Source: Streptosporangium roseum DSM 43021 (GTDB taxonomy: Bacteria > Actinomycetota > Actinomycetes > Streptosporangiales > Streptosporangiaceae). From it: a stretch of 64,000 bases of DNA. Positions 16,317 through 24,768 of this stretch are shown here, in pieces (the first letter of the stretch is position 1; each line of letters starts with the position of its first letter). The notes under the pieces were generated by a model. That model worked only from the letters and a program-made list of their open reading frames with translations, made no database searches and was not told the origin of the DNA. Location: positions 6,820,001 to 6,884,000 of the forward strand of contig NC_013595.1 of assembly GCF_000024865.1 (NCBI RefSeq), written 5' to 3'. A program made the translations under genes and the position numbers.

Positions 16317-19148
16317 ATGAGTGACCAGACGCCTCCGGGGACCGGCGCCGTCCCGGAGGACTCAGGCGAGATTCCGGAGAGCTCGGGCAAGATTCCGAAG
16401 GGCGCGGGCGAGGAAGGCCTTTCCTACGACGCGTTCATCTCCTACAGCACCGCCTCCGACGCGGTCCTCGCGCCCGAACTCCGCCTGGCCCTGCACCGGC
16501 TGGCCCGGCCCTGGTATCGCCGGCGCGCTTTACGGGTGTTCTGCGCCCCCTCGGACCTGGCCGCCAATCCGCAGCTCTGGGTCAAGCTGGAAGACGCCCT
16601 CACCGCATCCCGGTATCTGATCCTGCTCGCCTCGCCCGAATCCGCCGCCTCGACGTGGGTCGCCCGGGAGGTGGCCTGGTGGCGCGAGCACCGCAGCCCG
16701 CAGACACTGCTGATGGCGATCACCGGCGGCACAGTGCTGTGGCGCGAAGAGGACGGCGACTTCGACTGGAGCCGGACAAGCGCCGTGCCGCCACAGCTCT
16801 CCGGGTATTTCACCGAGACACCGCTCTGGACCGACCTGCGCGGCATTCCCGCGAACGAGCCGCGAGCCATGAGCCTGGAGGACGAGGCCCGGTTCCAGAA
16901 CTGCGTCGCGACTCTCGGAGCGGCCGTCCACGGCCGCCCCAAGGGTGACCTGATCGGCGAAGACGTCCGCCAGCATCGGCGTGCTCTGCGCACGGCATGG
17001 TCGGCCGCGGCCGTGCTGCTCGTGCTGGCCCTCGTGGCCGGCGGCCTGGGACTGATCGCCCGTCAGCAGACCGGTGTCGCCCGCGCCCAGCAGACACGCG
17101 CCGAACATGAGGCGGCTGTGGCGTTCTCGCGCTATTTCGCCATCCAGGCCGAAGGGCAGGCCCGTGCGAATCCGCAGCTGTCGATGTTGCTGAGCGCGGC
17201 GGCGTGGAGAACCGAACCGACCGAGGAGGCCAGGGCGGCCCTGCTCGCCAAGGCCGGGCAGTGGCGGTCCATCCGGGCGTTCCTCTCCGACCCGGACGGT
17301 ACGAAGGTCAACGATATGAAGCTCAGCCCGGACGGCGAGATGCTCGCCACCGCGAGGAGCGACGGCCGGGTGGTGCTGTGGGATCCCGCCGGCCGTACCC
17401 GGCTCCGCACGCTGGAGACCGGTGTCAACACGCCACATGCCATCGCCTTCACCTCCGACGGCCGGCGGCTGGCGGTCGGCGGCGCGGACGGCGCGCTGTC
17501 CGTCTGGGACGTGCGCGACGGCCGCCGCATCACGACACTCAGCGTCGACGGGTACCGCTCGGACATCTTCTCGCTGGCGGCCAGCGGGAACTTCCTGCTG
17601 GCCGCCGGTGACGACGAGGGCCGGGTCGTGGTGTGGGACCTGGAGGGCAACCGGCCGTTCGCCCTGATCAAGGGGCACCGGGGGACCGTAACCGGTCTGG
17701 CCTTCAACGCGAAGGCCGACATGCTCGCCTCCGCGTCCGCCGACGGCACGGTCAAGCTGTGGCAGCCGGGCGAGACGGCCGTGCAGAGCAAGGCGACGGC
17801 CACGCTGGCGGTCCCCGGCCAGTCCGGAAGATTCACACCGGTCACCTTCAGCCCGGACGGCCGGTTCATCGCCGCCGGAACCTACGGGAACACGATCGGA
17901 GGCGCGGTCGTGTGGGATGTGCGGACCCGCCGGGTGGTGCATCGCCTCAACGGCCACTACACCCCCGTCCACGCGCTTGCCTTCCTCGGCCACAGCGGGG
18001 GTCTGCTGGCCACCGGCGGAGCCGACAACCGGGTGCTGCTGTGGGATCTCGCCGACGAGGACATCGTCGACCGCTACGAGGCGCACACCGGCCCGGTGAC
18101 GGCGATAGCGCCCAGTAAGGACTCCCGGACCCTCTACACCGCGGCATGGGACGGCAACGTCATCCTGTGGGACCTGCTCGGCTCCCCGGTGAGCACGCCC
18201 GGCGGCGCCGCCCGGGCCGTGGCCATCAATCCGGACGGAAAGAAGCTGATCAGCGGCGGCAGCGAGGGCGTGCTCTCCGTCGTCTCGCTCACCGACCCGG
18301 AGGATACCGAGGAGCTTCGCGTCCCGGGCGGGGCCGCGATCACCCGCATCGTCACCAGCCGGGAGAGAGACCAGATCGCGATCGCCACCCGCAACGAGGT
18401 GTGGCTCAACGATCCAGCGGAGTCCACGGCCACCCGGCTGCCGAAGGCACCGGCGCGCGTGGCGGGTCTCGCGTTCAGTCCCGACGGCCGGAGCCTGGCG
18501 GCCGGGGGCGCCAACGGAATCGTCCTGTGGGACACCACCACCCGCAAGGCGACCAGCATCGGCTCCGACCGGGTCCTCTACGACTCCGTCGCGTTCAGCC
18601 CGGACGGACGGATCCTAGCCGCGGGCGCCGGCGACCTCGACATCTGGCTCTGGGACACGGCCACCGGCAAGCTGATCGGCAAGCTCGGCGGACACTTCAA
18701 CACCGCGTCCGGCCTGGCGTTCTCGCCGCACGGTGACCTCCTGGCCTCAGCCGGGCTCGACGGCCGGATCATCCTGTGGGACGTGAAAACCCGTAAGGCC
18801 ATCCACGTCCTCACCGGACATCCGATCGGAGCGGGCCGGGTCCTCTTCACATCCGACGGTCGCACCCTCATCTCCAGCGACGTCAACGGCAACATCATCC
18901 TGTGGGACGTGAACCGCGGACTCCAGCTCGCCCTGCTTCCCATGCCGGGCGACCAGGTGCTCGACATCACCCTGACCCCGGCAGGGGACAAAGTGCTCGC
19001 CGCCTACATGAACGGCCGCGTGCTCGCATGGACGACGGACGTGTCGACCGCCCTCAACCAGGTCTGCAAAATCGTCGGCCGCGACCTCACCGCCCCCGAG
19101 GCACGGCGATTCCTCCTCAACGGCGTGTCACGAACCCCATGCCCCTGA
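16317..19148 (+). CDS. TIR domain - transmembrane - WD40 repeat protein
   Basis: 943 residues. An acidic N-terminal tail of about 35 residues leads to a TIR domain (about 36-190) beginning YDAFISYSTASD, with a box-2-like PSDLAANPQLW and STWVAREVAWW, whose Glu matches the catalytic position of NAD-cleaving TIR domains. One membrane helix follows (about 230-252, AAAVLLVLALVAGGLGLIA), then a helical linker with AQQTRAEHEAAVAFSRYFAIQ. The rest is about 14 WD40 blades (many LWD endings), probably two propellers, placed outside or beneath the membrane depending on topology. ATG chosen for GGAGGG 6 nt before it. Similar proteins are common and uncharacterised in actinomycetes. A signalling or defence role is inference. 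Confidence 0.85.
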   Translation: MSDQTPPGTGAVPEDSGEIPESSGKIPKGAGEEGLSYDAFISYSTASDAVLAPELRLALHRLARPWYRRRALRVFCAPSDLAANPQLWVKLEDALTASRYLILLASPESAASTWVAREVAWWREHRSPQTLLMAITGGTVLWREEDGDFDWSRTSAVPPQLSGYFTETPLWTDLRGIPANEPRAMSLEDEARFQNCVATLGAAVHGRPKGDLIGEDVRQHRRALRTAWSAAAVLLVLALVAGGLGLIARQQTGVARAQQTRAEHEAAVAFSRYFAIQAEGQARANPQLSMLLSAAAWRTEPTEEARAALLAKAGQWRSIRAFLSDPDGTKVNDMKLSPDGEMLATARSDGRVVLWDPAGRTRLRTLETGVNTPHAIAFTSDGRRLAVGGADGALSVWDVRDGRRITTLSVDGYRSDIFSLAASGNFLLAAGDDEGRVVVWDLEGNRPFALIKGHRGTVTGLAFNAKADMLASASADGTVKLWQPGETAVQSKATATLAVPGQSGRFTPVTFSPDGRFIAAGTYGNTIGGAVVWDVRTRRVVHRLNGHYTPVHALAFLGHSGGLLATGGADNRVLLWDLADEDIVDRYEAHTGPVTAIAPSKDSRTLYTAAWDGNVILWDLLGSPVSTPGGAARAVAINPDGKKLISGGSEGVLSVVSLTDPEDTEELRVPGGAAITRIVTSRERDQIAIATRNEVWLNDPAESTATRLPKAPARVAGLAFSPDGRSLAAGGANGIVLWDTTTRKATSIGSDRVLYDSVAFSPDGRILAAGAGDLDIWLWDTATGKLIGKLGGHFNTASGLAFSPHGDLLASAGLDGRIILWDVKTRKAIHVLTGHPIGAGRVLFTSDGRTLISSDVNGNIILWDVNRGLQLALLPMPGDQVLDITLTPAGDKVLAAYMNGRVLAWTTDVSTALNQVCKIVGRDLTAPEARRFLLNGVSRTPCP

Positions 19149-19257
19149 CAGAGAACGGAACACCGGATCAAAAAGGAAAAAACATGCCAGACAAGGGCGC
19201 CGCCCGAAAAGCCGGAAATTTCTACTTATAGAATCTATGAGAAGGCATGGGATAACG

Positions 19258-19767
19258 TCAGGCGACCGATGTCTCAGAGGAAGGCTCCGGTGTTCCGCTC
19301 GGCCAGATACAAGGTGATGTGACCCCTAGACCCAGCACATCATTGTCTCCGGTAAGTGAAAGCGAGAGCAGGAAATCATCAGGTTGAGAGTGCCCTGAGA
19401 TATTGAGACCACTCTTGGAGGCGCCCTCAATGTAGTGGCCCTGCTGTTCCCAGTGCTGCTTGACCTGCCTGGCCACTTCCGCGATCTGTTCGCGGGCGAT
19501 ATCACGCAAATAGTAGGAGCGGCTGATCACGACGCGGTCCTCGGAACCACCGTCGGTGGGATCGAAGCAACCGTTGATGTTGAGACTGGGACGGTAAAGG
19601 TCAAGGCGGGGCTTCGGCGTGATCGCATCAACCGTTTCCTTGATGAGCTGCTCGATCCGGACGAGCGCCTGAGCCTGAGTCATCGCGGGCCGGTTCACGG
19701 CTTCTCCTCCAGTGCAGCCGACGACAAGGGCGGCAAAAGCAATGATCATCACGGTGAAACGTGGCAT
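19258..19767 (-). CDS. Small lipoprotein of unknown function
   Basis: 169 residues. The signal peptide ends in ALVVGC with lipid-accepting Cys 18. The exported part is about 150 residues with no family I recognise. It has an amphipathic helix region (QAQALVRIEQLIKETVDAI) and later IAREQIAEVARQVKQHWEQQ, which resembles small actinomycete lipoproteins of two-layer alpha/beta fold. It starts immediately after the stop of the upstream DUF1023 hydrolase gene with no spacer, so the two form one transcript. It converges with the TIR-WD40 gene. Confidence 0.75.
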   Translation of the reverse strand: MPRFTVMIIAFAALVVGCTGGEAVNRPAMTQAQALVRIEQLIKETVDAITPKPRLDLYRPSLNINGCFDPTDGGSEDRVVISRSYYLRDIAREQIAEVARQVKQHWEQQGHYIEGASKSGLNISGHSQPDDFLLSLSLTGDNDVLGLGVTSPCIWPSGTPEPSSETSVA

Positions 19768-21762
19768 CTATCCTCCGGCCGGTGTGGACGAGGGAAGCGA
19801 ATGAGGTGACGGATTCCGGGTCGAGATCGATGGCGACTGCGGGGAGGGCGACGTGGCGAGAGGCGACAGAATCTCCGCCGACCCGACGGGCGGGTCAGGA
19901 AAGGGGATGAGAGCTCCGTACTGACCATTGATCAGGTATCCGAGATTCTTGAGGGACGTAGAGTTCACATCCCAGTACTTCGAGTGGGCACTGAAGGTGT
20001 GAGCAGGATCCCCACTGTCCTTCACATAAAACTGCTGGGCACCGAATTCAGGTGCGCTGGGGTCGACACCGAGCGGACCGCTCACCTTCAGGAGGTACGG
20101 CGCGGCGTCATCGAAGGTCCCGGTGAACTGGAGAGGAAGGGAGCCCACGTCGCCCACCGGATCGTTGGGCGCCTCCCCCACCCACACCGAGCCGACTCCC
20201 AGGTCCTTCGCTTTCACAGCCCCTACGCCCGGACTCCCCACGAAGATCACCTGATCGGCAAAAGCACCTGAACGCTGCTGGGCAGCCAGACCCGTAACCG
20301 TCGACCCGTAGCTGTGGCCCAGCACGGTGAACCGGGCACCGGAAGCCGCTTTGTGCGCGGCATGCAGACCGTCAGCGAAACTGGCCAGTGCCGGAGCGCC
20401 CATCTCTGCGGCATTCGTGTTGACAACTGTCCTGTTCAAACTAAGAGTTGCCTCCCACTGCGGAGCCGTGTAGCCGAGCCATGCGATAGAAGCGATCTTC
20501 TTATCCGGTTGAAAGTAGTGCGCCTGATCCCACACGACGGCGGCGCGGTTGGCGTCCCCTGTGAAGCCTTCCAGCGTGGTGCCGGTGCCGGGGACATAGG
20601 TGACCAGGTTGTCGGCCTCGTCGGGATCTCCGAAGGAGATCGCGGTCCTGCCCGGACCTCCCAGTTCCAGTTGCAGCAGGAGCGCCGGAGGGCGGCCGTT
20701 CCGCCCGCCGAGGGCAAGCCCGTTCTCCACGGCCGTGATCTGCCGCATCTCCGGCCCCAGCTCCCTGATCGCCTCGTCCATCTTCCTGGAGGATCTGTAC
20801 AGCTCCTCCAACTCCACGGGAATCACGAGCCACGGGCCGGTCGGACGGCCGGGCAGGGCCTGTTCCAGCTTCTCGACCATCGCCTCCGCGTCCTCCGACG
20901 TTCGGCGGAGCCGCTCCAGCTCTGCGGTGATCGCGGTCTTCCGCCCGGCCAGACACCTCCGGTTGGCCCGGTCCCGGACCGTGGCCGGGAGGCCGTTCAG
21001 GCCACCGACCAGGTTCGGCGACGCGGCGATCAACCGATCTTGGACCGCCGCGCCCAGGTGCCGCCACCATGCGTTGAGCCGGGCGGCGAGGGTCCTGTCC
21101 CTGCCGGTCCGCTGCATGTCCAGCAGCGCCTTCAACGCCGTGGCGTCTCCGTTGCCCGCGGCGGCCGTCAGCCTCCCGGCCCCGTCCGGGTCGGGGGCGT
21201 GCCCGCCGAACAGGCCGAAGCCGGCCATCGCCTGGGAGACCGTGCCGAGATCATGCTGCCGCTGGATCGTGTTCAGCCGTTGCCGCAGGTCCCGGACCTG
21301 CTCCTCCGCCCACAGCCCGGCGTCGACGATCTGCGGGCCGGAGGGGGCCGCGAGGCAGAGCGCCGACAGTTCGGCGCTCAACCGGCGGCCCGCCTCGGGC
21401 AGCTCCCGCCCGGCCCGTTGCAGGTCGGCCACCAGGCGGCTCATCGCGAGGATGTCCATCCCGGAGAAGGGCGCCGGCGCCGGCGCCAGCACGCTGATCG
21501 ACGTCGAGAACGACGGCGCGTGCGCCTGCCCGCCGAGCTGCCTGATCCGCTGCGTTATCAGCTCGGCCGCCGACTGGAAGGCCAGCTGCAGGGTCGTGCG
21601 CCGGTGCGCGAGTGCCCGGCTGAACATCGGAGCTCCCCCGCCGACCCACGCGTGTGCCGCCATGCACCGCACGCATGGATCCAGCAGCGCGACATGGCCT
21701 TCCCCGAGCCGCGCGACCCGCGACAACGCCGCCTCTAATTCCACCGTCGCATTCGCCGCCAC
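19768..21762 (-). CDS. DUF1023 alpha/beta-hydrolase with helical N-terminal region
   Basis: 664 residues. The first roughly 330 are helical, resembling WXG/ESX-substrate-like coiled regions (QLAFQSAAELITQRIRQL, ELERLRRTSEDAEAMVEKLEQ). The C-terminal DUF1023 hydrolase domain has the nucleophile elbow GHSYGS (Ser about 483), FVGSPGVG, a probable acid in NDPVGD and the late histidine in FSAHSKYW. No signal peptide is seen, so export, if any, would need an ESX-like route. Paired with the downstream lipoprotein gene. The substrate is unknown; lipase/esterase activity is a family-level expectation. Alternative starts lie downstream, but the first ATG gives the complete helical region. Confidence 0.8.
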   Translation of the reverse strand: MAANATVELEAALSRVARLGEGHVALLDPCVRCMAAHAWVGGGAPMFSRALAHRRTTLQLAFQSAAELITQRIRQLGGQAHAPSFSTSISVLAPAPAPFSGMDILAMSRLVADLQRAGRELPEAGRRLSAELSALCLAAPSGPQIVDAGLWAEEQVRDLRQRLNTIQRQHDLGTVSQAMAGFGLFGGHAPDPDGAGRLTAAAGNGDATALKALLDMQRTGRDRTLAARLNAWWRHLGAAVQDRLIAASPNLVGGLNGLPATVRDRANRRCLAGRKTAITAELERLRRTSEDAEAMVEKLEQALPGRPTGPWLVIPVELEELYRSSRKMDEAIRELGPEMRQITAVENGLALGGRNGRPPALLLQLELGGPGRTAISFGDPDEADNLVTYVPGTGTTLEGFTGDANRAAVVWDQAHYFQPDKKIASIAWLGYTAPQWEATLSLNRTVVNTNAAEMGAPALASFADGLHAAHKAASGARFTVLGHSYGSTVTGLAAQQRSGAFADQVIFVGSPGVGAVKAKDLGVGSVWVGEAPNDPVGDVGSLPLQFTGTFDDAAPYLLKVSGPLGVDPSAPEFGAQQFYVKDSGDPAHTFSAHSKYWDVNSTSLKNLGYLINGQYGALIPFPDPPVGSAEILSPLATSPSPQSPSISTRNPSPHSLPSSTPAGG

Positions 21763-22154
21763 AACGCGTCAGAATCTCACGCGGGTCTTATAGGAGCAAG
21801 ATTTGGCATTGAATTCCCGTCAACCCGGAACTCCGATCACAGAATTGCCGCGAAATGCGAATTTCATTTCATAAATAACGAAGCCGACGTTATGTGAGTG
21901 CCGGCCGGCCCCGTCGCGCCGGAACACCCCGACCTCGCCGGAGTCACCGCCGACCGGGGGCGGCGGAAAGATGGCGCGATGGCATCACGGAGCGGGCACT
22001 GGCATCCGCGCATCGATGTCCCGCCCCGTCACCCTCGGCGCCGGTCCCGCCGGGCGAGGTTCGCGGAGGCGTCCCGAGAGGCTTCCCGGCCCCGGAGGCG
22101 CGAGAGACTGCCCGGCCCGGGTCCGGCGAGCAGCCAGGGGCAACACGCTATTGC
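21763..22154. other. Gene-free gap, partly AT-rich
   Basis: The first 130 bp (to about 21890) are notably AT-rich for this genome and probably hold the hydrolase gene promoter. The remainder is GC-rich, with open frames that have no recognisable protein features. No RNA gene or remnant recognised. Confidence 0.5.
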
Positions 22155-22171
22155 ATAGGAAGGTTTCCTAT
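22155..22171. promoter_or_regulatory. Inverted repeat ATAGGAA-GGT-TTCCTAT
   Basis: Perfect 7-bp arms around 3 bp, in an AT-rich island 170 bp upstream of the small secreted protein gene. Palindromes of the AGGAAA...TTTCCT kind occur upstream of exported-protein genes in actinomycetes as far as I recall. The binding protein is not identifiable. It could instead be a short hairpin. Confidence 0.4.
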
Positions 22172-22340
22172 TTAATACTGCGAGGAGCAGGTCCAGCCCC
22201 CTTGTTTTCCCTGGCCGACGCGGTGTGGCACGCACCCGTTCGAAGCAGTTCCGGCTCAAGGCCACTCATTCGTGCCGCCTTGACGACACCGCCACATCAG
22301 ACAGGCCGCAAGCACTCCCCTGCCATCGAGGAGGTTTCCC

Positions 22341-22682
22341 ATGCTCCGTCGCATTCTCGCCCTGGGCGCCGGCGCGCTGCTGGCCGGCGCGCTCACCGCG
22401 GCTCCGACACAGGCCGCCACAGTGACCATCAGGACAGCGCTGAACAGCACGGTCGACATCGTCTACGGGCCGGTGTCAGGAGCCGGCTACTGCATGACGC
22501 ACATCGATCCGCAAACGATCGTGGCTCTCTACAGGACCACAGGCTATGTCTGCCTGCGCAACTCGGGAACGGCCACGCCGGCGAACCCGCTCTCCGCGTG
22601 CGCCTACCACGAACCGGCACGGGTGGTGGTGGGCGCCTTCCGCCATCCCACCGAGGCACTGATCTGCCGCTACGTCGCCTGA
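22341..22682 (+). CDS. Small secreted protein of unknown function
   Basis: 113 residues. A Sec signal peptide (LRRILALGAGALLAGALTAA) probably cleaves after TQAA, about residue 27, leaving an exported domain of about 87 residues. It contains four cysteines (in YCMTH, YVCLRN, SACAYH and ICRYVA), suggesting two disulfides. GAGGAGG lies 7 nt before the ATG. No family recognised; small cysteine-paired exported proteins in actinomycetes include inhibitors and lectin-like folds, but nothing here decides between them. Stand-alone gene. Confidence 0.75.
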   Translation: MLRRILALGAGALLAGALTAAPTQAATVTIRTALNSTVDIVYGPVSGAGYCMTHIDPQTIVALYRTTGYVCLRNSGTATPANPLSACAYHEPARVVVGAFRHPTEALICRYVA

Positions 22683-23081
22683 CCGGAGGCACGGCGCAGA
22701 ACAGCCGGCGCAGGCCCACCCCGTACGGCGGGCTCCGGCCCGAGTTGCGTGACCTCACCCGATCCGCCGGATCGGCGCGGGCCGGCCCGCTCACACCAGG
22801 CCGGCCCCCACCGGATCGCCTTCATCGTCCGGACCGGCGCGCCACGGCGGGCCGGCCGGCCTGACGAGCGCGACAGGCGGAGCCGAGCGGGTCCAGCGGT
22901 GCGAGAGCGGGCCGTATCCACACGGCCGGCCGGCTCTCCCCCACCAGGCAACAGTCAAGGATGACAAATTTGGACACACTCTTATTCATCTCAACATTTC
23001 AACTAAATCACTATTTCTTGTGATTTAAATCTGCAAATGATAGAGAGGGATTGATGCTCTTGAATCGAGAGTGAGGGCCCG
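22683..23081. other. Gene-free gap
   Basis: GC-rich until about 22960, then a sharply AT-rich 80-bp block before the next gene that probably contains its promoter. No conserved remnant, RNA gene or strong repeat recognised. Confidence 0.5.
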
Positions 23082-23321
23082 ATGAAGGCGGTTCGGCGAC
23101 TGGGTAAGACTCCGCAAGAGCGCGGCGACACGACTGCCGCGACGGGGTCGCCGGATATCATCGAGCTGGATGACGGAGACTTCGCCGTCATCGGGACCGA
23201 TATCACCGACCAGATCGGCATTAATCCGTTGCCAGACGCAAGGTGTGCCACGGATGAGCGGATCGTGAAAATCTCACGCGCCACGCTGATCTCGGCGAAG
23301 AGCGACATTCCGGAGCAGTAG
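23082..23321 (+). CDS. Small acidic protein partnered with DUF6879
   Basis: 79 residues. Unrecognised by domain, but it has a well-defined core SPDIIELDDGDFAVIGTDIT and ends in SRATLISAKSDIPE. I recall similar short proteins preceding DUF6879 genes in actinomycetes. GTGAGGG precedes the ATG closely. The stop directly abuts the next ATG, so the two are co-translated. It is probably a partner or modulator of the next protein. Confidence 0.7.
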   Translation: MKAVRRLGKTPQERGDTTAATGSPDIIELDDGDFAVIGTDITDQIGINPLPDARCATDERIVKISRATLISAKSDIPEQ

Positions 23322-23903
23322 ATGCGCCCTCCGCAATGGGCAACGAAATCAGGCAGAAGGCTGAATCTCGACGAGTTCGGGACATGGTTCCTGGACGCCT
23401 GGTCGCGGACCGAGTCGCGGTTCCTCAAGCTTGAGTGCTGGCAGAGCTATCGGGAGCGCGAGGTCACCACCTCCCAGGTCGCGCACGAGCGGGGCGACGT
23501 CCAGGAGGCCCGGAGGCTGCTGCGACAGGAGTCGGAGACCGAGAGATCGCTCTACGAGGACGTCGAGAGGAAAGGGATCGACTACGCGCGGATCCGCCTG
23601 ATCCAGGAACCGCTGACGGCCTATCTCGAATACGAGCTGATCGCCTATCGGATCCGGGCCGCGATGGGCGAGACCATCGAAATAGTGCGCTGCGCCCCGA
23701 GCATGCGGCTTCCCGACGATGAACACTTTGATTTCCTGCTCTTCGACCGGCACACGGCATTGATCCATGATTACGGCGATATCGGCCTCCAATCGGGTGG
23801 ATGGATGACTCAGGATGCCGCCGTCATATCCTCACTGGAGAAGAAGGCGGTCGCGCTCCGGCAGCGGGCCGTACCGTTCGAGGAGTTCATGACGGCCGTG
23901 TGA
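23322..23903 (+). CDS. DUF6879 family protein
   Basis: 193 residues. The conserved actinomycete pattern is present: N-terminal FGTWFLDAWSRTESRFLKLE, then RIRLIQEPLTAYLEYELIAYR, GETIEIVR, DFLLFDRHTALIHDYG and GGWMTQD. These proteins often sit beside small XRE/DUF397 regulators in Streptomyces-like genomes, and no biochemical function is known to me. No signal peptide or membrane helix. Directly abutting its small acidic neighbour. No XRE gene is nearby, so it is the isolated form. Confidence 0.75.
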   Translation: MRPPQWATKSGRRLNLDEFGTWFLDAWSRTESRFLKLECWQSYREREVTTSQVAHERGDVQEARRLLRQESETERSLYEDVERKGIDYARIRLIQEPLTAYLEYELIAYRIRAAMGETIEIVRCAPSMRLPDDEHFDFLLFDRHTALIHDYGDIGLQSGGWMTQDAAVISSLEKKAVALRQRAVPFEEFMTAV

Positions 23904-23947
23904 GGCGGGGTGTGGACGGGGACGCACCCCCCGGATACGTTCCGATA

Positions 23948-24622
23948 ATGGATCGCCGCCAGTGGTTGAGAACATTTGCCGTTTTCTCCGCTCCGACAGT
24001 CGGTATCGCGCTGGTGACGGCGGGGCTCGCCATACCCACGGTTCTGCTGTTCCGCACCGACGAGGCGACGCTTGACCGCTGGTCCAAGATCGGTGAGGCG
24101 CTGTCGCCGATCGGGGTCTTCTTCTCGGGTGTCGCATTCGTCGGCATCGCCCTCACCCTCTTCCTCCAGGGGCGCGAACTGCGGAACCAGCGTGAGGAGC
24201 TGACCATCGCGAGGGAGGAGCAGCAGCGGAGCAGCGAGATCGCGCTGCGCGAGCTGCACACCAGCCTGATCCGGATGGCGATCGACGACCCCGAGCTGCG
24301 ACAGGTCTGGCCGCTGATGGCGTCCGGGGCCGGGGTGACGAAGAAGGACCACTACTGCAACCTGATCCTCAACCTGCAGAAGGTGGCCTACGAGACCCGG
24401 ACCATCGAGCTGGCCGAGCTGCGCGGCGCGCTCGGCCATCTGATGGAGAGCCGGGACATCTACCTGTTCTGGCGGAAGGTCCGGGCGGTGCGCGTCCAGG
24501 TGACCCAGGGCGACGAGGGTGAGGACTTCTTCACCGCCGAGGTCGACAGGGCTTTCGCCCACGCCGCCCCTCCCGTCCCCAGAGGCCTTCTCTCCCGGTT
24601 CCGCGACGCGCTCAGGCGGTAA
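23948..24622 (+). CDS. DUF6082 membrane protein
   Basis: 224 residues. Two membrane helices (about 9-32 and 52-72, FFSGVAFVGIALTLFLQGRE) are followed by a coiled segment (RNQREELTIAREEQQRSSEI) and a helical cytoplasmic domain with SLIRMAIDDPELRQVWPLM. This is the pattern of DUF6082 in actinomycetes, with unknown function. I chose the ATG followed by DRRQW as start because the longer frame lacks membrane character at its N-terminus. Same strand as the preceding DUF6879 pair, 44 bp downstream, so possibly cotranscribed. Confidence 0.7.
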   Translation: MDRRQWLRTFAVFSAPTVGIALVTAGLAIPTVLLFRTDEATLDRWSKIGEALSPIGVFFSGVAFVGIALTLFLQGRELRNQREELTIAREEQQRSSEIALRELHTSLIRMAIDDPELRQVWPLMASGAGVTKKDHYCNLILNLQKVAYETRTIELAELRGALGHLMESRDIYLFWRKVRAVRVQVTQGDEGEDFFTAEVDRAFAHAAPPVPRGLLSRFRDALRR

Positions 24623-24768
24623 CCGGACGGCCGGCGGTCCCTTCCCGAGGTCGGCGCTCCGCGTTCTCCCGGGGCGGGTGCCGTACGTCCGAGGGCGCCC
24701 GGGAGTGATCTCGCGCGGAGGCCTACGATGGTCGGCATTTGACTCTTCCCCCCTCCAGGAGCACACCC

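Noticed and set aside
16081..16324. Two overlapping small frames ending at the TIR-WD40 start (one stopping in ATGA)
   Set aside because: The overlap looked like translational coupling, but both lack recognisable motifs. One has near-random third positions, and the other has its ribosome site touching the start codon.
16317..19148. Possible complete anti-phage operon built on the TIR gene
   Set aside because: No associated nuclease, cyclase, Argonaute or transposon-defence gene within several kb; only the single protein supports the idea.
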